This document shows positions 19,979 to 27,147 of a DNA stretch of 32,562 nucleotides, piece by piece. The stretch covers positions 1 through 32,562 of the forward strand of contig JAFVAN010000025.1 of NCBI GenBank assembly GCA_017480485.1, given 5' to 3'. The position numbers and the translations under genes are program-made. The notes beneath the pieces were generated by a model, which saw only the letters and a program-made list of their open reading frames with translations, was not told the origin of the DNA and did not search any database. The stretch comes from Ruminococcus sp. Its GTDB lineage: Bacteria; Bacillota_A; Clostridia; Oscillospirales; Ruminococcaceae. Each line of letters opens with the position of its first letter. Position 1 is the stretch's first letter.

Positions 19979-20080
19979 TAGAAGCAAGACCCAAGGCCGT
20001 CCGCGCAGCGGACAAAACAAGATCCCGCGCCGCAGGCGCACCTTGTCTTGCCTCTTGCCTCTGAAAGCGAAGCGCTCTAA
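19979..20080 (-). repeat. Dispersed 5'-UTR repeat, copy upstream of gltB
   Basis: Plus strand CCGCGCCGCAGGCGCACCTT, GTCTTGCCTCTTGCCTCTGA and AAGCGAAGCGCTC: the inverse complement of the repeats at 10532 and 15733, and so in the same orientation relative to the gene it precedes. An extra hairpin GGCCGTCCGC...GCGGAC lies at its 5' end. It ends about 20 bases before the gltB start. Confidence 0.85.
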
Positions 20081-20101
20081 TATCTAAAAGGAGAGATATT
20101 T

Positions 20102-21193
20102 ATGAAACTTGAAGGTGAAGTACGCATCCCCTCAGGCTGTGCCATAGCGGCCCTCATTTCCCGCGAGGGCAAGGGCATTACGGGAGATGTGATCTACAAC
20201 GCCATGAAGCCCATGCACGACCGCTCCAACGGCCTTGGCGGCGGCTTCGCGGCCTACGGCATCTATCCCGAGTACAGGGATCTTTTTGCGTTCCACATTT
20301 TCTTTGACCACCGCTCTACCCGCAAGGAGTGCGAGGCATTTTTAAAGGAGCGCTTCGAGATCGTAAAGGGCGAGCTGATACCCACCCGGAAGATACCCCA
20401 GATCACCGACGAGCCTATCATATGGAGATACTTCTGTGCGCCTCTCCGCTCTGCGGTGGAGAGCGAGCAGATCGACGAGAACGAATTCACCGCCCGAACG
20501 GTGATGAAGATAAACACCGAGATGAAGGGCGCCTATGTGTTTTCCAGCGGCAAGAACATGGGCTGCTTCAAGGCAGTGGGCTACCCCGAGGACGTGGGCC
20601 TGTTCTACAGGCTGGAGGAATACGAGGGCTACTCCTGGACCGCCCACGGCCGCTACCCCACCAACACCCCCGGCTGGTGGGGCGGGGCCCATCCCTTCTC
20701 CCTGCTGGACAGCTCTGTGGTGCACAACGGCGAGATATCCAGCTACGACGCCAACCGCCGCTTCATCGAGATGTTCGGCTATAAATGTACCTTACAGACA
20801 GACACCGAGGTCATCACCTACATCCTCGATTATCTTCTGAGGCGGCAGGGGCTGACCCTCGAGGAGGCAGCCTCTGTCATCGCGGCGCCCTTCTGGTCCA
20901 CCATCGGCGCAAAGCCGGAGAAGGAAAAGGAGAAGCTCACCTACCTTCGCACCGTGTTTCCAAGCCTGCTGATAACGGGGCCCTTCTCCATCGTCTACGG
21001 CTGGGACGGGGGCCTGATGGCCCTGAACGACCGCCTGAAGCTCCGCTCGATGATAACCGCCGAAAAGGGCGATCGGGTGTTCATTGCCAGCGAGGAGGCG
21101 GCGGTGAGGGTGATGGAGCCCGAGGCCGAGAACTTCTACGCGCCCGCAGGCGGCGAGCCTGTTATCGTAACTGTCAAGGAGGGTAAATTCTGA
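20102..21193 (+). CDS. Glutamate synthase, glutaminase subunit (split GltB domain 1)
   Basis: A 363-residue class II glutamine amidotransferase corresponding to the N-terminal domain of the large GOGAT subunit, but encoded alone as in archaeal-type GOGAT. The nucleophile is Cys13 (IPSGCAIAALISREG), which must be exposed by propeptide removal. SWTAHGRYPTNTPG and SVVHNGEISS form the glutamine pocket. It releases ammonia for the FMN subunit encoded next. ATG with GGAGA upstream. The stop overlaps the next start (TGATG), implying coupling. Confidence 0.9.
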   Translation: MKLEGEVRIPSGCAIAALISREGKGITGDVIYNAMKPMHDRSNGLGGGFAAYGIYPEYRDLFAFHIFFDHRSTRKECEAFLKERFEIVKGELIPTRKIPQITDEPIIWRYFCAPLRSAVESEQIDENEFTARTVMKINTEMKGAYVFSSGKNMGCFKAVGYPEDVGLFYRLEEYEGYSWTAHGRYPTNTPGWWGGAHPFSLLDSSVVHNGEISSYDANRRFIEMFGYKCTLQTDTEVITYILDYLLRRQGLTLEEAASVIAAPFWSTIGAKPEKEKEKLTYLRTVFPSLLITGPFSIVYGWDGGLMALNDRLKLRSMITAEKGDRVFIASEEAAVRVMEPEAENFYAPAGGEPVIVTVKEGKF

Positions 21194-22698
21194 TGCGAGA
21201 TCATTTTATATATCCCGAATTCGAGGTGGAGCGCAGCGCCTCACGGTGCATACAGTGCCGCGTCTGTGAGCGCCAGTGCGCCAACGAGGTCCATCGCTTC
21301 GACCCCGATCTGGGCGTGATGCTTTCGGACGAAACAAAATGCGTCAACTGCCAGCGCTGCGTGTCGCTGTGTCCCACACGGGCGCTCAAGATAGTCAAGA
21401 GCGACTGCCGCCTGCGGGAGAACGCCAACTGGTCCGACGAGACCATCAAGGAGATCTACAAGCAGGCCAACAGCGGCGGCGTGCTGCTGTCGTCCATGGG
21501 CAACCCCAAGCCCCTGCCCGTCTACTGGGACAGGATACTAATAAACGCCTCTCAGGTCACCAACCCGCCCATCGACCCCCTGCGGGAGCCAATGGAGACA
21601 AAGGTGTTCCTTGGCAAGAAGCCCGACCGTGTGCGCAGGGATGCCGAGGGGAACATCATCACCGACATCGCCCCCCAGCTGGAGCTCTCAATGCCTGTGA
21701 TGTTCTCGGCCATGAGCTACGGCTCCATTAGCTACAACGCCCACGCCTCGCTGGCAAGGGCCGCCACGGAGCTTGGCATCTGCTACAACACCGGCGAGGG
21801 CGGCCTCCACGAGGACTTCTACGTCTACGGCCCCAACACCGTGGTGCAGGTGGCCTCGGGGCGCTTCGGCGTTCACAAGAACTACCTTGAGGCCGCGGCG
21901 GCGGTGGAGATCAAGATGGGACAGGGCGCAAAGCCCGGCATCGGCGGCCACCTGCCCGGCACCAAGATCGTGGGCGACATCTCCCGCACGAGGATGATAC
22001 CCGAGGGCTCAGACGCCATCTCCCCTGCTCCCCACCACGACATCTATTCCATCGAGGACCTGCGGCAGCTGGTGTTCTCCCTTAAAGAAGCCACCGAATA
22101 CAAGAAGCCCGTCATCGTCAAGGTGGCGGCGGTCCACAACATCGCGGCCATCGCCAGCGGCATTGCCCGCAGCGGCGCCGACATCATTGCCATCGACGGC
22201 TTCCGAGGCGGCACGGGAGCGGCTCCCACCCGCATCCGGGACAACGTGGGAATACCCATAGAGCTGGCGCTGGCAGCTGTTGACCAGCGGCTCCGTGACG
22301 AGGGCATCAGGAACAACGTGTCCCTCGTGGTGGGCGGCAGCGTGCGCTCGGCGGCGGATGTGGTAAAGGCCGTCGCCCTTGGGGCGGACGCTGTGTATGT
22401 TGCCACTGCGGCGCTGCTGGCGCTGGGCTGTCACCTCTGCCGCACCTGCCAGAGCGGCAAGTGCAACTGGGGCATTGCCACCCAGCGGCCCGACCTTGTT
22501 AAGCGGCTGAACCCCGACATCGGCTCAAGGCGGCTCGTCAACCTTATGGACGCCTGGCGCCACGAGATCAAGGAGCTCATGGGCGGCATGGGCATCAACT
22601 CCATCGAGAGCCTGCGGGGCAACAGGCTGATGCTGCGGGGCGTGGGCCTCACGGAGAAGGAGCTGGAGATACTTGGTATCTCCCACGCCGGGGAATGA
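21193..22698 (+). CDS. Glutamate synthase, FMN synthase subunit (split GltB domain 2)
   Basis: A 501-residue protein that aminates 2-oxoglutarate with ammonia from the glutaminase. It has an N-terminal 2x[4Fe-4S] ferredoxin segment (Cys19, 22, 25, 29 and Cys50, 53, 56, 60), then the FMN barrel with SAMSYGSISYNAH, GQGAKPGIGGHLPG and IDGFRGGTGAAPTRIRDNVG. It ends with CHLCRTCQSGKCNWGIATQ, which resembles the 3Fe-4S loop of GOGAT. The ferredoxin segment suggests reduced ferredoxin or the neighbouring Fe-S protein as electron source. Confidence 0.93.
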   Translation: MRDHFIYPEFEVERSASRCIQCRVCERQCANEVHRFDPDLGVMLSDETKCVNCQRCVSLCPTRALKIVKSDCRLRENANWSDETIKEIYKQANSGGVLLSSMGNPKPLPVYWDRILINASQVTNPPIDPLREPMETKVFLGKKPDRVRRDAEGNIITDIAPQLELSMPVMFSAMSYGSISYNAHASLARAATELGICYNTGEGGLHEDFYVYGPNTVVQVASGRFGVHKNYLEAAAAVEIKMGQGAKPGIGGHLPGTKIVGDISRTRMIPEGSDAISPAPHHDIYSIEDLRQLVFSLKEATEYKKPVIVKVAAVHNIAAIASGIARSGADIIAIDGFRGGTGAAPTRIRDNVGIPIELALAAVDQRLRDEGIRNNVSLVVGGSVRSAADVVKAVALGADAVYVATAALLALGCHLCRTCQSGKCNWGIATQRPDLVKRLNPDIGSRRLVNLMDAWRHEIKELMGGMGINSIESLRGNRLMLRGVGLTEKELEILGISHAGE

Positions 22699-22802
22699 CC
22701 CCGCTGCCGCGGCACCTCCCCTTTCAGGGGAGGCTGACCAAATCCATGCCCTTTACTGTAAACGGCATAACTGCTCCAATGCAGATTTCTGGAGGAATAT
22801 AA

Positions 22803-23231
22803 ATGAAAAGAGTATATGTGAATGAAGAATGGTGCCTCGGCTGTCACCTCTGCGAATACAACTGCGCCTTCGCAAACTCGGGCCTCGACGACATGGTGAA
22901 GGCCCTGAAGGACAAGCCCATTTTCCCGAGGGTGCACATCGAGGACGATAATGATATACATTTCGCGGTCTCCTGCCGCCACTGCAAAGACCCGCTGTGC
23001 GTCAAGAGCTGCATCGCGGGGGCCATATCCATCGAGGACGGAGTTATAAAGATAGACAAAAACAAATGCGTTGGGTGCCTTACCTGCGTGCTGGTATGTC
23101 CCTACGGGGCGGTGGCTGCAGGGCCTACGGGCGCCGCCCAGAAGTGCGAGCTGTGCCTTGCTAACAGCTGCGGCGCTCCCGCCTGCGCTGCGGGCTGCCC
23201 CAATAACGCAATAGTTTACGAGGAGAGGTGA
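22803..23231 (+). CDS. 4Fe-4S ferredoxin-type electron-transfer protein
   Basis: 142 residues with sixteen cysteines in four groups (WCLGCHLCEYNC, SCRHCKDPLCVKSC, KCVGCLTCVLVCP and KCELCLANSC...CAAGCP), giving room for four [4Fe-4S] clusters in the HycB/DmsB-like fold. Placed between the FMN subunit and the FAD oxidoreductase of GOGAT, it is the likely wire between them. It is preceded by a 104-base gap holding a CCTCCCC/GGGGAGG hairpin. GGAGG lies 8 bases before the ATG. Confidence 0.9.
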   Translation: MKRVYVNEEWCLGCHLCEYNCAFANSGLDDMVKALKDKPIFPRVHIEDDNDIHFAVSCRHCKDPLCVKSCIAGAISIEDGVIKIDKNKCVGCLTCVLVCPYGAVAAGPTGAAQKCELCLANSCGAPACAAGCPNNAIVYEER

Positions 23232-23237
23232 GGGAAC

Positions 23238-24470
23238 ATGGCTGAATATCTTATCATCGGAAACGGCACCGCCGCTGCGGGCTGCATCGAGGGCATCAGG
23301 AGCGTTGACGCCGAGGGCTCAATAACCGTTGTATCTGCGGAGGAGCATCACGTTTATTCCCGCCCCCTCATTTCCTATTACCTTGAGGGCAAGACCGACC
23401 CACAGCGGATGCTCTACCGCCCCGAGGATTTTTACGAGAAAAACGGCGTGCGGCTTATCTACGGCAGGGCCCAAAAGCTTGACCGCAAGAAGCGCACCGT
23501 CACCCTTGGGGACAAGCAGAAGCTGAGCTTTGACAAGCTGTGCCTCTGCACGGGCTCGTCGCCCTTTGTGCCAAAGTTCGAGGGGCTTGAGACCGTTAAG
23601 CAGCGCTTCACCTTTATGACCCTTGACGACTGTCTTGCCCTTGAAAAGGCGCTAGCCCCCGAGAGCCGTGTGCTCATCGTGGGTGCGGGGCTCATCGGCC
23701 TTAAATGCGCCGAGGGCATTGCGGAAAGAGTGCAGAGCATCACGGTCTGCGACCTTGCGGACAGGGTGCTCTCATCCATACTTGACAGCGAGTGCGCCGC
23801 GGTGATGCAGGCCCATCTGGAGCAGCACGGCATAAGCTTTATGCTTGGAGACACGGCAGTGAAATTTGAGAAAAACAAGGCGCTGATGAAGAGCGGCGCC
23901 CAGGTGGAGTTTGACATCCTTGTGCTTGCGGTGGGCGTCAGGGCCGAGACGGACCTTGCGGCCCAGGCAGGCTGCGAGGTCAACAAAGGAATCATCATCG
24001 ACGAGAGGATGCAGACCACCGTCCCCGACATCTTCGCCGCAGGCGACTGCTCCGAGGGCTATGACAGCTCTGTGAGGCAGAACCGTGTGCTGGCCATACT
24101 GCCAAACGCCTATATGCAGGGGCGCTGCGCGGGCGTCAACATGGCGGGGGGCGACAGCGCCCTCACCGATCTGATCCCCATGAACTCCATCGGCTTCTTC
24201 GGGCTGCACTGCGCCACAGCCGGGGCCTATCCCGAGGACGCAGAGATCTTCGAGGAGAAGGATGGCGGCATCAGGCGGCTCTACGTCAAGGACGGCAGGC
24301 TCGCGGGCTTCATCGTCATCGGAGACGTGAACAGGGTCGGGATATACACATCCCTTGTGCGGGAGAAGACGCCCATTGATGACATGGATATGGACAAACT
24401 GAAAAAATTTCCCTCTCTGGCAGTATTTTTGCCCGAGACCCGTAGAAAAAAGCTTGGAGGTGTGGTATAA
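23238..24470 (+). CDS. NAD(P)/FAD-dependent oxidoreductase of the GOGAT cluster
   Basis: 410-residue pyridine-nucleotide disulfide-type flavoprotein. The FAD motif is LIIGNGTAAAGCIEGI (about residues 5-20), a second Rossmann motif VLIVGAGLIGLKCAEGI (about 152-168) binds NAD(P)H, and TTVPDIFAAGDCSEG (about 259-273) is the second FAD motif. It resembles the reductase part of nitrite reductase and rubredoxin reductases, not GltD proper. It probably feeds electrons from NAD(P)H through the Fe-S protein to the FMN subunit. ATG 6 bases after the Fe-S gene; the stop overlaps the next start (TAATG). Confidence 0.9.
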   Translation: MAEYLIIGNGTAAAGCIEGIRSVDAEGSITVVSAEEHHVYSRPLISYYLEGKTDPQRMLYRPEDFYEKNGVRLIYGRAQKLDRKKRTVTLGDKQKLSFDKLCLCTGSSPFVPKFEGLETVKQRFTFMTLDDCLALEKALAPESRVLIVGAGLIGLKCAEGIAERVQSITVCDLADRVLSSILDSECAAVMQAHLEQHGISFMLGDTAVKFEKNKALMKSGAQVEFDILVLAVGVRAETDLAAQAGCEVNKGIIIDERMQTTVPDIFAAGDCSEGYDSSVRQNRVLAILPNAYMQGRCAGVNMAGGDSALTDLIPMNSIGFFGLHCATAGAYPEDAEIFEEKDGGIRRLYVKDGRLAGFIVIGDVNRVGIYTSLVREKTPIDDMDMDKLKKFPSLAVFLPETRRKKLGGVV

Positions 24471-25189
24471 TGAATATCAACGCAACAGGACTTGACTACC
24501 GCGAGCTCAACGAGACCCTGCGGCAGGCACGGGGCAGCTGCACGGTTACTGACTGCCTTGGCCAGCGGTTTCTGGCGGCGGGCATCTCCGACAAGACCGT
24601 GACCGTCAGCGGCATCCCCGGCAACGCCCTTGGGGCCTATCTCAACGGCGCCAAGATCGAGGTCATGGGCAACGCCCAGGACGCGGTGGGCGACACCATG
24701 AACGACGGCACCATCGTCATCCACGGCAACGTGGGCGACGCTGTGGGCTACGCCATGCGCGGCGGGCGGATCTACGTTCAGGGAGACGCGGGCTACCGCG
24801 CAGGCATACACATGAAGGCCTACAAGGACAAGCAGCCCGCCTTGGTCATCGGCGGCAGGGCCGGCAGCTTTCTGGGCGAGTATCAGGCGGGCGGCACTAT
24901 CATCGTCCTTGGCCTGACGGACAGCGACAGGCCCATCGTCGGCAACTTCCCTTCCACAGGGATGCACGGCGGAAAGATGTACCTGCGCTCCGACTGCAAG
25001 GGCATACACTTCCCACACCAGGTACACACCCACACCGCCGACAAGGCGGAGCTGGAGGAGATCGCCCACTATCTGCGGCGGTTCTGCTTCTACTTCGGCC
25101 ACAGGCTGGAGGAGCTGCTGGACCACACCTACACGGTGGTGATGCCCGACAGCCGCAACCCCTACAGGCAGATGTACGTGGCCAATTAG
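24470..25189 (+). CDS. Glutamate synthase GXGXG subunit (split GltB domain 3)
   Basis: 239 residues of the right-handed beta-helix that forms the C-terminal domain of the large GOGAT subunit. It is recognisable from the regular repeats of Gly-Asn/Asp turns (GNALGAYLNGAKIEVMGNAQ, GTIVIHGNVGDAVGYAMRGG, GRAGSFLGEYQAGGTIIVLG). It has a structural role, binding the glutaminase and synthase parts together. ATG with GGAGG 9 bases upstream. Same family as the C-terminal domain of formylmethanofuran dehydrogenase subunit C, but the context makes GOGAT clear. Confidence 0.9.
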   Translation: MNINATGLDYRELNETLRQARGSCTVTDCLGQRFLAAGISDKTVTVSGIPGNALGAYLNGAKIEVMGNAQDAVGDTMNDGTIVIHGNVGDAVGYAMRGGRIYVQGDAGYRAGIHMKAYKDKQPALVIGGRAGSFLGEYQAGGTIIVLGLTDSDRPIVGNFPSTGMHGGKMYLRSDCKGIHFPHQVHTHTADKAELEEIAHYLRRFCFYFGHRLEELLDHTYTVVMPDSRNPYRQMYVAN

Positions 25190-25201
25190 AGGTAAGAAGT
25201 C

Positions 25202-25238
25202 AGAGGCCAAGGGTCATAAAGCGCCTTTGGCCTCTTTA
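25202..25238 (+). terminator. Hairpin between the GOGAT genes and glnA
   Basis: AGAGGCCAA ... TTGGCCTCT (9 bp, 16-base loop) followed by TTTATA. It is a weak terminator or RNA-processing hairpin that may lower glnA expression relative to the GOGAT genes, or give a stable upstream message end. Confidence 0.5.
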
Positions 25239-25255
25239 TAGAACGGAGAGATGAA

Positions 25256-26485
25256 ATGAATTACACAGCGGAAGAGATAATGCAGTACTGCGAGGAGGAG
25301 GACGTGAAGTTTATCCGTCTGGCCTTCTGCGACGTATACGGCAGGCAGAAGAACATTTCCGTTATGCCCTCGGAGCTGAGGCGAGCCTTCGAGCAGGGCA
25401 TCGGCTTCGATGCCTCGGCGGTGAGGGGCTTTGGCAACGAGCAGCGCTCGGACCTGCTGCTGTTCCCGGACCCCGACACCCTTTCGGTGCTGCCCTGGCG
25501 GCCCGAGCACGGCAGGGTGGTGCGGATGTTCTGCACCATAAAAAAGCCCGACGGCAGCATCTTTGAGTGCGACACCAGAAGCCTGCTCATCAAGGCCATT
25601 GCCGACGCCAAGGAGGCGGGGCTGGAATTCTCCTTCGGCTCCGAGCTGGAATTCTATCTCTTCAAGCTGGACGAGCACGACAACCCCACCACCATCCCCT
25701 ATGACAGGGCGGGCTACATGGACATCGCCCCCGACGACAGGGGCGAGAACATCCGCCGCCAGATCTGCCTGACGCTGGAGAAAATGGGCATCCTGCCCGA
25801 GAGCTCCCACCACGAGGAGGGCCCCGGCCAGAACGAGATCGACTTCCGCTACAGTGACGCTCTGCGGGCAGCGGACGACGCCATGGCCTTTCGCACCGTG
25901 GTCAAGACCGTGGCCCACGCCAACGGGCTCTGCGCCGATTTTTCGCCCAAGCCTCTGGCGGACAAGCCGGGCAGCGGCTACCACATAAACCTCTCCGTAA
26001 AGCACGACAAGAACCACGTTATCCTGCCTGCGGTGATGGCGGGGATAATGGAGCACATCAAGGCCCTGACGGTCTTCCTTGACCCAACGGAGCAGTCCTA
26101 CAGGCGGCTGGGCTCCAACAAGGCCCCAAGGTTTATCTCCTGGTCCGGCGAGAACCGCTCCCAGCTTATCAGGATACCCGCGGCAGAGGGAGAATACAGG
26201 CGGGCGGAGCTGCGCTCTCCCGACCCCTCGGCCAACCCCTACCTTGCCTTTGCCCTGCTTATCTGGGCGGGGCTGGACGGCTACAAGCGGGGGCTGTATC
26301 TGCCGCCCGTGGCGGACATCGACCTGTTCTCTGCCGACGAGAGCGTTACGAGCGGCTTTGAAACGCTCCCTCGGAGCCTTGAAGAAGCAAAGGCGGCTGC
26401 CCTTGACAGCAGCTTTATCAAGGAGCATCTGCCAAAGCGGCTGCTCGACATCTACTGTGATCAAGGAGGCGGGCCGTGGAATTGA
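25256..26485 (+). CDS. glnA: Glutamine synthetase type I (short form)
   Basis: 409 residues, some 35-60 shorter than typical GS I. It has the N-terminal beta-grasp domain (VKFIRLAFCDVYGRQKNISV), the GSELEFYLF metal site, GPGQNEIDFRYSDALRAADD, a GSGYHINLSV motif, NKAPRFISWSGENRSQLIRIP and RRAELRSPDPSANPYLAFA. No clear adenylylation loop is seen, so control is probably at expression or by feedback. It is the second glutamine synthetase in the window besides GS III. The end overlaps the ANTAR regulator by 10 bases. Confidence 0.92.
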   Translation: MNYTAEEIMQYCEEEDVKFIRLAFCDVYGRQKNISVMPSELRRAFEQGIGFDASAVRGFGNEQRSDLLLFPDPDTLSVLPWRPEHGRVVRMFCTIKKPDGSIFECDTRSLLIKAIADAKEAGLEFSFGSELEFYLFKLDEHDNPTTIPYDRAGYMDIAPDDRGENIRRQICLTLEKMGILPESSHHEEGPGQNEIDFRYSDALRAADDAMAFRTVVKTVAHANGLCADFSPKPLADKPGSGYHINLSVKHDKNHVILPAVMAGIMEHIKALTVFLDPTEQSYRRLGSNKAPRFISWSGENRSQLIRIPAAEGEYRRAELRSPDPSANPYLAFALLIWAGLDGYKRGLYLPPVADIDLFSADESVTSGFETLPRSLEEAKAAALDSSFIKEHLPKRLLDIYCDQGGGPWN

Positions 26486-27069
26486 AGCAGCGGCGGTACA
26501 GTGTGCTGGTAGTGTCAGCACAGCCTAAATTCAACGAGTCCCTGTCGGCGATGATCGAGGCAAGGGGCCGCTACGAGCTGGAGCTTGAAACAGGCGTCGG
26601 CGCCGCAAAGCGCAGACTGCTCGACAGAAATTACGATATTGTTATAATAAATGCCCCGCTGCCTGACGACGACGGGGTAAGGCTCGCTATCGACCGCTCC
26701 TCGGGGAACAGCTGCGCGGTGCTGCTGCTGGTGAGGAGCGAATACTACGGCGAGATCTTCGAGACCGTCTGTCCCTACGGGGTCTACACTCTCCCGAAGC
26801 CCCCCTCGCGGCAGCTGGTGCTGCAGGCCTTCGATTGGCTGGAGAGCACCCGCGAGCGCCTCTCCCGCCTTGAACGCAAGACCGTGACCCTTGAGGACAG
26901 GATGCAGGAGATACGCCTTGTGAACCGAGCAAAGTGGCTGCTGATAACCGAAAAGGGCCTGACAGAGGAGGAGGCCCACCGCCTTATCGAAAAGCTGGCC
27001 ATGGACCGCTGCGTTACCAAGCGGGCCATCGCGGAGGAGATCATCGGGCGGAAGCAGACCCCGCAGTAA
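26476..27069 (+). CDS. ANTAR-domain antiterminator with degenerate receiver
   Basis: 197 residues: receiver-like domain (1-115), a coiled-coil linker (about 118-145, LESTRERLSRLERKTVTLEDRM), then an ANTAR RNA-binding helical bundle (145-190, NRAKWLLITEKGLTEEEAHRLIEKLAMDRCV). The receiver lacks the phosphorylation machinery: the acidic pair is replaced by Ser14-Ala15-Gln16 and the acceptor Asp by Asn59 (IINAPLP); only Lys108 remains. So it is probably controlled by ligand or protein contact, not phosphorylation. GTG start with AAGGAGG 6 bases upstream, inside glnA. Last gene of the GOGAT-GS operon. Its likely targets are the hexaloop leaders of glnN, gltB, amt and the regulator at 29522. Confidence 0.92.
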   Translation: MELKQRRYSVLVVSAQPKFNESLSAMIEARGRYELELETGVGAAKRRLLDRNYDIVIINAPLPDDDGVRLAIDRSSGNSCAVLLLVRSEYYGEIFETVCPYGVYTLPKPPSRQLVLQAFDWLESTRERLSRLERKTVTLEDRMQEIRLVNRAKWLLITEKGLTEEEAHRLIEKLAMDRCVTKRAIAEEIIGRKQTPQ

Positions 27070-27095
27070 CGCTAAATGAATAGTGAACATAAAGA

Positions 27096-27123
27096 CCCCC
27101 GGGCCGCTGATGCAGCTCGGGGG
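27096..27123. terminator. Bidirectional terminator between converging operons
   Basis: CCCCCGGGC-c-GC, loop TGAT, GC-a-GCTCGGGGG. The hairpin serves the plus-strand GOGAT-GS operon (followed by TATCGTTCT) and the minus-strand amt gene (followed by TCTTTATGTT). The U-runs are weak in both directions. Confidence 0.75.
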
Positions 27124-27147
27124 TATCGTTCTATCTGTTATCTGTAG

